From IMG/VR virus record IMGVR_UViG_3300048030_000601, positions 1 to 33,251 of that record: DNA of 33,251 nt; one strand, written 5' to 3'. Each line of letters begins with the position of its first letter. The first letter of the stretch is position 1. Positions 25,698 to 31,711 of the stretch are shown piece by piece. The notes beneath the pieces were generated by a model. That model was not told the DNA's origin. It did no database searches and saw only the letters and a program-made list of their open reading frames with translations. Position numbers and translations under genes: made by a program. The DNA comes from a virus.

Positions 25698-26664
25698 ATA
25701 CAGAGATTACTCAGATATTGTTTTAGTTCCAAAATATAGTGAATGCTCAAGCAGATCAGAATGCAATACAAGTGTCGAATTTTGCGGGTTTAAATTTAAA
25801 CTTCCAATTATTCCTGCCAATATGCAATCTGTCATCAACATGAGTTTAGCAAAATGGATGAGCGAAAATGAATACTTTTATGTCATGCATCGATTCAATA
25901 ATGATCTTGCAGACAATGTAGCTATCGCAAACGCCGAAAACTGGAAAATAATATCGTTTAGCGTAGGAGTTCAAGATTCAGATCAAGATAAAATACATAA
26001 AATACGAAGGCGAGGAAACTCTATTGATTTCCTCACAATAGATATTGCCCATGGTCATTCAAAAAAAATGATTGACATGATTAAATTTATTAAAAAAGAA
26101 TTACCTAATACAAAAATTATAGCAGGTAACGTAGCAACTCGACAGGCGGTGATTGATTTAGCTAACGCAGGAGCAGATGTGGTAAAAGTTGGAATTGGCC
26201 AAGGTTCTCCCTGCACGACAAAAGATAAAACTGGATTCACACTACCTATGTTTAGTTGCACTAAAGACTGCTCAAATACATACACAGGAAAGAGCGAAGA
26301 AAATTTATTTCGAGTACCTATTATTGCAGACGGAGGAGTTAGATGCAACGGAGATATTGCAAAAGCTATTGTTGCTGGTGCAGACATGGTTATGGCGGGA
26401 GGTTTATTTGCGAGTTGCATAGATAGTCCTGCTGCTATCATAGAGATTAATGGAGAATTTCATAAAGCTTACTTTGGTTCGGCAAGTTATGAAAATAAAA
26501 AACACAGGAACCATATCGAAGGAAAATTAAATAAAATCAAGAATAACGGGATGACATACGAACAAAAGCTGAAAGAAATTCAACAAGACATACAGAGCGC
26601 TATAAGCTACTCAGGAGGTAAAAATTTAGAAAGTTTATCAACCGTAGAGTATCATTATGTGTGA
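25687..26664 (+). CDS. guaC: GMP reductase (IMPDH/GMPR family)
   Basis: 325 residues from ATG 25687 (MTVKYRDYSDIVLVPKYS); a GTG at 25642 would extend it through the small membrane protein gene and is rejected. GMP reductase converts GMP to IMP with NADPH and release of ammonia. Visible blocks in order: DYSDIVLVP; PIIPANMQSV; FSVGV near residue 90; DIAHGHS; IIAGNVATRQAV; ADVVKVGIGQGSPCTTK with catalytic Cys176 and the following Thr; VPIIADGGVRCNGDIAKAI (phosphate loop); GADMVMAGGLFA; and a YFGSASY flap in place of the usual YYGMSS of GMP reductases. No CBS domains are present, as expected for GMP reductase rather than IMP dehydrogenase. Slightly shorter than E. coli GuaC (347). IMP dehydrogenase activity is a less likely alternative. 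Its stop overlaps the next ATG (TGATG). Confidence 0.8.
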   Translation: MTVKYRDYSDIVLVPKYSECSSRSECNTSVEFCGFKFKLPIIPANMQSVINMSLAKWMSENEYFYVMHRFNNDLADNVAIANAENWKIISFSVGVQDSDQDKIHKIRRRGNSIDFLTIDIAHGHSKKMIDMIKFIKKELPNTKIIAGNVATRQAVIDLANAGADVVKVGIGQGSPCTTKDKTGFTLPMFSCTKDCSNTYTGKSEENLFRVPIIADGGVRCNGDIAKAIVAGADMVMAGGLFASCIDSPAAIIEINGEFHKAYFGSASYENKKHRNHIEGKLNKIKNNGMTYEQKLKEIQQDIQSAISYSGGKNLESLSTVEYHYV

Positions 26665-27158
26665 TGAGCAATATACATAATTTAGACTTTCAGCACGAAG
26701 AGAAGATAATTCAATTATTAAAATCCTGCATAGATAACAATGATTCATTATTCATAGGAAAGTTAAAAGCTACAAAAAAAAACGCATATCGTTTATATAA
26801 AACAGAAATTTTCCCGATTATTTTTGAAGATCAGCCAATTTTTGGCTACAGTCTTAAAGAAAAATTAATAGGCCTAACTTGCGCTTCAACAAAACCAAAT
26901 GAAGTTTACGATCTGAAAGAGTCAATAGCGCTAGGAGTATTGACAGTTGTTGATAAAAATTATAGACGACAAAACGTAGGCACTGAACTAAGAATTTTTA
27001 TGGCTAATTTTTTAAAAGATATTGGGATCAATAAATTCATTTATGAAATTCATTCTCAAAATGAGGCGTCTATCAAAAACTCTAAAAAAATTATAGAAAA
27101 ACACAAAGCTCAGACCAACTTAATATCAACAAAACATGAAGCTTCATTAAATGTTTAA
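26664..27158 (+). CDS. GNAT-family N-acetyltransferase
   Basis: 164 residues from the ATG at 26664. The GNAT core is clear: a beta4 strand (SIALGVLTVVD) leading into the acetyl-CoA pyrophosphate loop KNYRRQNVGTELRIFMANFL (RxxxxG(T/x) variant of R/Q-x-x-G-x-G/A, about residues 98-110), then a strand IGINKFIYEIHSQNEASIKN with the Asn/Ser typical of motif B, and KKIIEKHK. The substrate-binding N-terminal half (IIQLLKSCIDNNDSLFIGK) is not diagnostic, so the acceptor is unknown. The gene is locked between GMP reductase and the citrate-synthase-like gene by overlaps of 1 and 8 nt, which suggests it works in the same pathway or on the same target. Confidence 0.65.
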   Translation: MSNIHNLDFQHEEKIIQLLKSCIDNNDSLFIGKLKATKKNAYRLYKTEIFPIIFEDQPIFGYSLKEKLIGLTCASTKPNEVYDLKESIALGVLTVVDKNYRRQNVGTELRIFMANFLKDIGINKFIYEIHSQNEASIKNSKKIIEKHKAQTNLISTKHEASLNV

Positions 27159-27759
27159 AAATGATATATATAAATATCTTGCAGGAGACGAATTAACCGA
27201 AGCTCAATTAGATTTATTCAATGATTTGTCTAATGTTTTTATAGATTTTCCTGTAAAAATAGAACCGCCAAGCTCAGCGGTTGTTGCGTTAGCCTGCAAT
27301 TCAGGCGCATCGCTATCCCATGCCTTATCTGCAGGACTAAGTTGTATTAGTGATCAACATTTACCTATACAGCAAATCGCAGAATTTATACATAAAAACC
27401 ATCAGCATAATCCCCAAGAAGTGCTGGACAGACATACTAATGAAAAAATTCTGGGATTCGGCCATCCATCCATAAAGAACGAAGATAATAGAGTTGTTTT
27501 TCTGAAAAATAAATACAAACAAATGTTCGGCGATCATACAAATTTTTGCATAAATTTGGAAAAAATTATGCCTGTCCCAATGAATATAGGTTGTATTATA
27601 TCTTGCTTGTCTCTAGACAATGGAATAACTCCACATAATTGCCTTTTCCTTCCTCTACTAGGAAGAATGTTTGGTTGGCTTAAGATATACAATGATACGA
27701 AAGTTAAATTCAATAAAGTAGTCCCTTCTTTCTTATCTGTTAACAATGAAAATTTATGA
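27151..27759 (+). CDS. Minimal citrate synthase / citryl-CoA lyase-like protein, probably altered active site
   Basis: 202 residues, about half a normal citrate synthase (370-430) and also shorter than citryl-CoA lyase (about 260). The catalytic core is recognisable: PPSSAVVALACNSGASLSHAL then ISDQHLPI with His70 in the place of the first catalytic His; ILGFGHPSIKNEDNR with His105 as the GFGH(R/P)xxK..DxR motif, where HP rather than HR is the citryl-CoA-lyase form; and MPVPMNIGCIISCLSLDNGI followed by LGRMFGWL, which corresponds to the PxNVDxxxG...R..G(W/L) block. The catalytic Asp of NVD is Gly147 here (PMNIG), so normal aldol chemistry is doubtful. The large N-terminal domain is missing. 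Could be a degenerate, repurposed acyl-CoA-binding protein. Overlaps neighbours by 8 and 14 nt. Confidence 0.6.
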   Translation: MFKNDIYKYLAGDELTEAQLDLFNDLSNVFIDFPVKIEPPSSAVVALACNSGASLSHALSAGLSCISDQHLPIQQIAEFIHKNHQHNPQEVLDRHTNEKILGFGHPSIKNEDNRVVFLKNKYKQMFGDHTNFCINLEKIMPVPMNIGCIISCLSLDNGITPHNCLFLPLLGRMFGWLKIYNDTKVKFNKVVPSFLSVNNENL

Positions 27760-28471
27760 TTTTATATTAAATAACAGCCTCCCTAAAGATTTAAGAGCTT
27801 TCTGCGATCTTTCAAAAGATCTAAAGTCAAAGTATAAAGCGCTTGATGGCTTTGGCCTTGATTATTCAAAAAAAGGAATCAACTCAATTAAGCTTTATAC
27901 AAAAATTTACAGTAGAAAATTACCGGCGCAAGAAGATTGCTTGAAATGTTTTTTTGGAGAGCAAGATTTCATTGCTAGTAGAACAGGCATCCACAATCAA
28001 TCTATACAAGGAATTAATTTATCAATTAAGGTCAATTTAAATTCACTAAAAACAAAAAAAGCAATATATCTACCAGATGGCAAAAATTCCAGCAAAGTTA
28101 TAACTTTCAATAAAGGTGCGCGTACAGAATTAAAATACAGATATTTTTACAACCCTTTAATTATTAATCTTATTAATTTTTATTTTAAACTCAATATGCC
28201 AAAGCATAAAGAAGGAATTGAATTTTCAAGAAGAGGTAAAAAAGCTCACTGTTCTATTTTTCCAAAATTTAATCACAACAGTATGACGCTAAAAGAATCA
28301 AAAAATTATTGCAATAAATTAAAAAAAACCATCAATCCACAATTACCTGATTTTATTGAGGAGTTTGAGACGAAAGAATGTTCTTTCATCACCCAAGGAT
28401 ACACCTCAAACAACATCATTTCAAAGACATATTTCGGACTTTTTGATTGGGAAAAATCAACATTTGAATAA
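27746..28471 (+). CDS. Unrecognised 241-residue protein of the metabolic cassette
   Basis: 241 residues, basic (about 40 Lys), without signal peptide or membrane segment. It shows alternating helix and paired-strand stretches: DGFGLDYSKKGINSIKLYTK, then GINLSIKVNLNSL, KYRYFYNPLIINLI, GIEFSRRGKKAHCSIFPKF, and CSFITQGYTSNNIISKTYFG at the C-terminus. The repeated 'G(L/I)(D/E)(Y/F)S..(I)K(L/A)Y' hairpins are vaguely like the alpha-beta-beta-alpha repeats of ABBA-type prenyltransferases, but this is only an impression and no motif confirms it. The gene starts inside the end of the citrate-synthase-like gene (14-nt overlap, no Shine-Dalgarno), and closes the cassette just before the next promoter. 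Product and substrate unknown. Confidence 0.6.
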   Translation: MKIYDFILNNSLPKDLRAFCDLSKDLKSKYKALDGFGLDYSKKGINSIKLYTKIYSRKLPAQEDCLKCFFGEQDFIASRTGIHNQSIQGINLSIKVNLNSLKTKKAIYLPDGKNSSKVITFNKGARTELKYRYFYNPLIINLINFYFKLNMPKHKEGIEFSRRGKKAHCSIFPKFNHNSMTLKESKNYCNKLKKTINPQLPDFIEEFETKECSFITQGYTSNNIISKTYFGLFDWEKSTFE

Positions 28472-28478
28472 ATAACTC

Positions 28479-28507
28479 TTGACATTTACATTTATTTATA
28501 ATATAAT
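28479..28507 (+). promoter_or_regulatory. Consensus sigma70-type promoter, leaderless geometry
   Basis: TTGACA (28479-28484), 17-nt spacer, TATAAT (28502-28507), a perfect consensus. Seven bases separate it from the ATG at 28515, so the message should start at or 1 nt before the ATG. It drives the small genes and probably also the tmRNA. Confidence 0.9.
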
Positions 28508-28514
28508 CAATCTC

Positions 28515-28688
28515 ATGAATAAAGCAATAGCAAAAGAAATAAGAAAAATCATTAACTATGATGCTAAACTTTCTGATGCAACACAGAAGCGAGTATATTC
28601 TCGCGCAAAAAAACAATACACAAAACTTAGTGAAGGAGCAAAACCTTTATTTTTACAAGAACTTAAAAATTTATATAAACAAAACTAA
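28515..28688 (+). CDS. Small basic helical protein
   Basis: 57 residues starting MNKAIAKEIRKIINYDAKLS and ending LFLQELKNLYKQN. It is rich in Lys and Ala, predicted all-helical, soluble. An earlier in-frame TTG overlaps the -35 box and is rejected; the ATG at 28515 sits at the predicted transcription start. I do not recognise it. Size and charge would suit a small DNA-, RNA- or host-protein-binding factor made early, but nothing in the sequence proves it. Confidence 0.6.
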   Translation: MNKAIAKEIRKIINYDAKLSDATQKRVYSRAKKQYTKLSEGAKPLFLQELKNLYKQN

Positions 28689-28690
28689 TT

Positions 28691-29014
28691 ATGGAAAATC
28701 AAACACAAGATAAGCAACAGTCAGAGTGGCGTAATCGTGAGCTAGGGGCTCTTTGGGTACGCAGCGGAAAGAATCAAAAATATCTTTCAGGAACAATTAA
28801 TGTCGAAACAATGCCAGGAGTTACAGAGCCTGTGAAAGTGGTTGTTTTCACTAATAAAGGGCGAGATAAAAACGAAAGAGCGCCGGACTATGTAATTTAT
28901 AGATCTGAAGAAGCATCTCAGGATAAAGCTAGCGTTGAGCAAGTGGCAAAGCAAGCCGCAGAAGAAGTTAAATCTTCTAAAAGTAATGAAGATATCCCTG
29001 AAGAATTATTTTAA
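28691..29014 (+). CDS. Small beta-rich protein resembling DUF736, with an SSB-like acidic tip
   Basis: 107 residues. The central part RELGALWVRSGKNQKYLSGT, then VKVVVFTNKGRDKNERAPDYVIYRS, resembles the DUF736 pattern in which a GxLW/GxI start, a glycine-turn strand and a (N)xxKxxxxxPDY(R/V)V end form a small beta domain. The last 30 residues are helical, then acidic with a terminal aromatic (SNEDIPEELF), reminiscent of the C-terminal tip by which single-stranded DNA-binding proteins recruit partners. Role in replication is possible but unproven. It begins 2 nt after the upstream stop without a Shine-Dalgarno sequence. Confidence 0.55.
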   Translation: MENQTQDKQQSEWRNRELGALWVRSGKNQKYLSGTINVETMPGVTEPVKVVVFTNKGRDKNERAPDYVIYRSEEASQDKASVEQVAKQAAEEVKSSKSNEDIPEELF

Positions 29015-29016
29015 TT

Positions 29017-29202
29017 ATGGAAAAACAATTTTGGCATAGCAAAAAATTCTGGGCAGCAGTTGTTGCTGCGGGTGTACCTATCGTAAACCATTTTTTTAAT
29101 CTAGGCCTAACGCAAGAGATTGTGATGCAAATTGTAAGCCCTGTAGTGGCATATATTTTAGGTCAAGGATTAGCAGATTTAGGTAAAAACAAAAACAATT
29201 GA
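29017..29202 (+). CDS. Small membrane protein, holin candidate
   Basis: 61 residues. A basic start (MEKQFWHSKKFW) is followed by two hydrophobic helices, about 12-28 (AAVVAAGVPIVNHFFNLGL) and 34-52 (IVMQIVSPVVAYILGQGLA), and a Lys/Asn-rich tail. The two-helix layout with charged ends and length under 100 residues is that of many class II holins or holin-like phage membrane proteins. No endolysin gene is nearby, so the assignment is tentative; a regulator of membrane state is the alternative. It is followed 15 nt later by the tmRNA gene. Confidence 0.5.
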   Translation: MEKQFWHSKKFWAAVVAAGVPIVNHFFNLGLTQEIVMQIVSPVVAYILGQGLADLGKNKNN

Positions 29203-29217
29203 TCTTTAACAGTTAAT

Positions 29218-29584
29218 GGGCGTGTACCGGATTCGATTTAAATTGAATTTATGTACTGCAAGTAGGAGTGTGTCTGGCTCCTAAAAAAGGCACAAAAAAT
29301 TACATGGCAAAAATCTTAGTCGTGTCAAAAGCTTCGCTCCAAAAAGCGAGGCTTTTGCTTTGGTAGCGTAACGCATGCCACCTCGTAGCTTTTGACGCAG
29401 ATAGAAAGATTACGAGGTCATTAATCTGCAAAACAGATAAAAGTTTTCCTGTTTCGCAAACTGCAAATAATTGAAACAGGTAGTTGGATGTTAATATCAT
29501 AACTTTAAAAAAAATTAACTAAACTTGTAGATGTACATCATTGAAGGTTTAAAGACGCGGGTTCGACTCCCGCCACGTCCACCA
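29218..29584 (+). ncRNA. ssrA: tmRNA (transfer-messenger RNA), one-piece, with encoded CCA
   Basis: 367 nt. The 5' GGGCGTG (29218-29224) pairs with CACGTCC (29574-29580) as a 7-bp acceptor stem, followed by ACCA. Conserved GGATTCGA lies at 29229-29236. The T arm is GCGGG-TTCGACT-CCCGC (29557-29573). A pseudoknot PK1 forms from TAGGAG/CTCCTA (29263-29268/29278-29283) and TGTGTC/GGCACA (29269-29274/29289-29294). The tag frame follows 11 nt later. A 12-bp hairpin (29327-29338/29345-29356) is in the helix 5 position. PK2 is ACCTCGTA/TACGAGGT (29380-29387/29411-29418) with GCAGAT/ATCTGC (29397-29402/29424-29429), and another stem is CCTGTTTC/GAAACAGG (29448-29455/29473-29480). With SmpB, tmRNA rescues stalled ribosomes and tags the product for proteolysis. 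All elements are intact, so it looks functional. It sits between a holin-like gene and a 52-codon gene, probably read from the 28479 promoter. Confidence 0.94.
29306..29371 (+). other. tmRNA tag-peptide reading frame
   Basis: Resume codon GGC at 29306, stop TAA at 29369-29371, giving 21 encoded residues: GKNLSRVKSF, then APKSEAFALVA; the Ala carried by the tmRNA precedes them. The distance from PK1 to GGC (11 nt, starting with an A-run) matches known tmRNAs. The GK start resembles Firmicute tags (AGK...) and the ALVA end is the hydrophobic degron expected for ClpXP-type proteases. It is longer and more basic than most bacterial tags. Confidence 0.8.
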
Positions 29585-29611
29585 ATTTAAATTTTTGTGT
29601 ATTAATACCTT

Positions 29612-29770
29612 ATGGAAGAAGAAGAAGATGAAATTATGTTTGAGCCCGATGATGCGCTCATTTTAGCTTTAAATGAAATCCACGATTTAAAGCAGTTAGT
29701 TGAAACGCAAGACTCCGCAATTGAGGAATTAAAGAGTCAATTAAACCTCCTTGCTAAGAAAATTAAGTAA
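29612..29770 (+). CDS. 52-residue acidic coiled-coil protein
   Basis: The frame starts MEEEEDEIMFEPDDALILAL and ends LKSQLNLLAKKIK. It has a very acidic N-terminus and then heptad-like leucine spacing (LALNEIHDLKQLVETQ, IEELKSQLNLL), so a parallel coiled coil or a small dimeric adaptor is likely. It lies between the tmRNA and the next promoter, has no Shine-Dalgarno sequence, and ends 8 nt before the next -35 box. Codon use is like its neighbours. No function can be assigned. Confidence 0.55.
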   Translation: MEEEEDEIMFEPDDALILALNEIHDLKQLVETQDSAIEELKSQLNLLAKKIK

Positions 29771-29778
29771 ATTAACGC

Positions 29779-29807
29779 TTGACTTATAGCTATATATATG
29801 AGATAAT
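29779..29807 (+). promoter_or_regulatory. Sigma70-type promoter, leaderless geometry
   Basis: TTGACT (29779-29784), 17-nt spacer ending TATATATGA, GATAAT (29802-29807). The ATG follows at 29816, so the message should start about 2 nt before it. The sequence around the -10 (ATATATGAGATAATACT) is the same as at the promoter at 33127, which suggests a shared class with an extended -10. It drives the recombination and nucleotide operon. Confidence 0.85.
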
Positions 29808-29815
29808 ACTCGTAT

Positions 29816-30088
29816 ATGAAAAAAATCTCATTAAACAAAGATGGTACTCCGCGTAAACGCCGTAATTCAGGCAAAAAAAGCGGTCTAGCTATTGTTTCCT
29901 TGTCTGTTGACGAGATCTTAGATCTCGCATCACAAGAAGTTTCCTCTATTCCCGTTAGTGAAGATTGGGTGAAAGGAAGGCTTTATGCAAATTATCTCGC
30001 AAACAAAAAAGTCTCTCACGATTTCTCAGATCTTCAAGGGGTAGAGGATAAAATTGAATACGCAATAACATCTTTTGATAATGAATAA
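29816..30088 (+). CDS. Small protein with basic N-terminal tail, first gene of the recombination operon
   Basis: 90 residues. The first 22 residues are strongly basic (KDGTPRKRRNSGKKSG), like a nucleic-acid-binding tail; then a strand and helices (LAIVSLSVDEILDLASQEV, WVKGRLYANYLANKK) and an acidic end (DKIEYAITSFDNE). I recognise no family. As the first gene of an operon with a RuvB-like ATPase and a resolvase-like nuclease, overlapping the ATPase gene by 8 nt, it is a candidate DNA-binding partner of that ATPase, which is an inference from position and charge only. Confidence 0.6.
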   Translation: MKKISLNKDGTPRKRRNSGKKSGLAIVSLSVDEILDLASQEVSSIPVSEDWVKGRLYANYLANKKVSHDFSDLQGVEDKIEYAITSFDNE

Positions 30089-31007
30089 TTATTTTTCACA
30101 CTTAATCGGTCAAGAAAACGTTAAGAAAAAACTTAACTTTTACTTAAAAGCTTATCATGCCACCAGCGTATGCCCTTTCCTAAATTTAGTTGGAGCAAAA
30201 GGATTAGGTAAAACTCTTTTCGCAAAAGAATTCGCTAAAAACTTGAACAATAAAGATGGAGGTAAGAGACCTTTTTTAGAGTTAAATTGTTCAACAATTA
30301 AAAGCAATACTCAATTTTTCGAACAAATCTTTATTCCAATCATCATGAATAATGAGATCACTATTTTATTTGATGAAGCGCATGCGTTACCTAAAGACTT
30401 GACAATGGCTTTCTTGACTATCTTTAACACAGAAAAGACAAACAAAAAAGAATTTACTTTTGAAGATCAGACTTTTGAATTTGATTTCACAAAGCAAACA
30501 TTTATTTTTGCAACAACCGAAAGCGATAAATTATTTCCGCCCTTAAAAGACAGGTTAACAACAGTTGACTTTGAAGCTTATAATGCTAATGACTTAGGAG
30601 AAATTATTAAATTAAATTGCGATGGAATTAATTTCTCTGAAGAAGCGATGGATAAGCTTTCATTAACTGTCAGAGGAAACGCTCGCAATGCAGTTATGCG
30701 CTCAAAAGAAATTGTGCTCTACTGTGAGAGCGAAAATCAAAACACTTTTGAATCAAAAGATTATGAAGCCCTTACAGATTTACTTGGCATACTCCCTCAT
30801 GGAATTACTTGTACAGAAAAACAAATTCTACAAATTCTTGAAGAAAGAGGTAGTTGCAAGTTGCAAACCTTATCCGCAATTACGGGCTTAAGCCCAACAT
30901 CTCTAAGAAGAGACCATGAAATATATCTTCTGCGCAAAAACTTTATGCAAATTGATGGAGAAAGAAAGATAACTAATTCGGGCAAAAATTTAATTAAATC
31001 AATATAA
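30081..31007 (+). CDS. RuvB-like AAA+ ATPase (branch migration motor)
   Basis: 308 residues from the ATG at 30081. Opening NYFSHLIGQENVKKKLNFYL matches the RuvB N-terminus (xxxFIGQxxxxxxL). Walker A is GAKGLGKT (38-45), Walker B ILFDEAH with D98 and E99, sensor 1 IFATTE, arginine-finger segment PPLKDRL, sensor 2 GNARNAV where RuvB has GxPRxA. The C-terminal 80 residues form a winged helix (ITCTEKQILQILEERGSCKL; TSLRRDHEIYLLRKNFMQID) in the RuvB arrangement. RuvB pumps DNA through Holliday junctions as a hexamer with RuvA. No RuvA or RuvC is in the window; the nearby resolvase-like nuclease may take over cleavage. A clamp-loader-type role is a less likely alternative. It has a start without Shine-Dalgarno sequence, overlapping the previous gene. 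Confidence 0.75.
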   Translation: MNNYFSHLIGQENVKKKLNFYLKAYHATSVCPFLNLVGAKGLGKTLFAKEFAKNLNNKDGGKRPFLELNCSTIKSNTQFFEQIFIPIIMNNEITILFDEAHALPKDLTMAFLTIFNTEKTNKKEFTFEDQTFEFDFTKQTFIFATTESDKLFPPLKDRLTTVDFEAYNANDLGEIIKLNCDGINFSEEAMDKLSLTVRGNARNAVMRSKEIVLYCESENQNTFESKDYEALTDLLGILPHGITCTEKQILQILEERGSCKLQTLSAITGLSPTSLRRDHEIYLLRKNFMQIDGERKITNSGKNLIKSI

Positions 31008-31010
31008 TAT

Positions 31011-31205
31011 ATGACAACAGAAACAAAAAGCAAAGTATATGTAGTAACTAGAAATTCAAGAAGAATTGAAGAAAGAAATTACTCTTCAAAAGAAGATGCG
31101 GAGGCTAGAGCTCAAAAATTAGTTAATGTGTTAAAAACATGGAGAGACCCCGATCTAAAAAAAGTCAAAGTGGTACATACAGATAAACCTCAAAAAATCA
31201 GATAG
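31011..31205 (+). CDS. Small unrecognised protein
   Basis: 64 residues starting MTTETKSKVYVVTRNSRRIE. It has a strand, a helix (SKEDAEARAQKLVNVLKTW) and a second strand (LKKVKVVHTDKP), a small alpha/beta layout, basic overall. It ends IR followed by TAG, which overlaps the GTG start of the next gene (TAGTG). The family is unknown. Small proteins of this shape are common companions in phage replication operons, but no role can be read from the sequence. Confidence 0.55.
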   Translation: MTTETKSKVYVVTRNSRRIEERNYSSKEDAEARAQKLVNVLKTWRDPDLKKVKVVHTDKPQKIR

Positions 31206-31711
31206 TGCTAGAGGATAAGCCAAAGTTTAAAAATTTATTTGAAGAACTAGCTTTCAATCGGGGTTATACCCCTAGAAAAAGAAATAGTTCTGACAAAAAC
31301 TGCAAAAATGTATCCCACATCTTGACAGGAAAAGGGTCAGAAGGAAAACCCATCAAAATTAAAGTTGATGTCAAAAAAATTAAAAATAAAAAACAAGACC
31401 AAAATTGGCTTTGGATTGAATTCAAAAATGCTAGTGGTAGGAACGGATGGATTCATGGAGATGCACACTTTATCGTTTTTGAGCGCAAAGAAGATTTTAT
31501 TTTTGTTAACCGCAAAGAACTCTCGTCTTGGATAAGCTCGTCTAATAAAATTAGATACGATTTACCATTTGTAACATTAGCTAAAAAAGCGAAGTACAGA
31601 ATATACAAAAGAGCTGGAGAAAAAGATGAGATAACTCAGATTAAAGTTGATGATATAAAAGATTTGAAGTCATTCCAGATATGGAAAAAGCCCGATGGCA
31701 AATCAACCTGA
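31205..31711 (+). CDS. Phage protein of unknown function with a Trp/Phe-rich nuclease-like core
   Basis: 168 residues; the start is GTG at 31205, overlapping the upstream stop as TAGTG; there is no ATG in the first 100 codons. A basic N-terminus (NRGYTPRKRNSSDKN) is followed by KIKVDVKKIKNKKQDQNWLW, IEFKNASGRNGWIHGDAHFI, VFERKEDFIFVNRKELSSWI. The run WIEFKN..G..GWxxGxAxxIxFE...F..V.R.xL recalls a conserved phage protein group that I associate with a PD-(D/E)XK-like fold (E-x-K of IEFK as the metal site), but this is from memory of a pattern and not certain. Placed between the RuvB-like ATPase and dCMP deaminase genes, it may belong to DNA metabolism. Confidence 0.6.
   Translation: MLEDKPKFKNLFEELAFNRGYTPRKRNSSDKNCKNVSHILTGKGSEGKPIKIKVDVKKIKNKKQDQNWLWIEFKNASGRNGWIHGDAHFIVFERKEDFIFVNRKELSSWISSSNKIRYDLPFVTLAKKAKYRIYKRAGEKDEITQIKVDDIKDLKSFQIWKKPDGKST

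Noticed and set aside
26055-26441. 128-codon minus-strand frame opposite GMP reductase
   Set aside because: It is antisense to a well-matched enzyme gene and shows no family features of its own.
28479-28514. TTG start extending the 57-residue gene
   Set aside because: It overlaps the -35 and -10 boxes of a consensus promoter, so it cannot be transcribed from it.
29327-29356. Strong hairpin followed by T-rich sequence, first read as a terminator
   Set aside because: It sits in the helix 5 position inside the tmRNA and overlaps the tag frame; no U-run follows the stem outside it.
29300-29500. A 66-codon open frame on the minus strand
   Set aside because: It lies entirely within the tmRNA gene, whose stems and pseudoknots explain the sequence.
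29530-29584. tmRNA 3' end as an integration site (attachment core) with a tRNA-like remnant
   Set aside because: The 5' half, pseudoknots and tag frame are all present, so this is a whole gene, and no integrase is visible.
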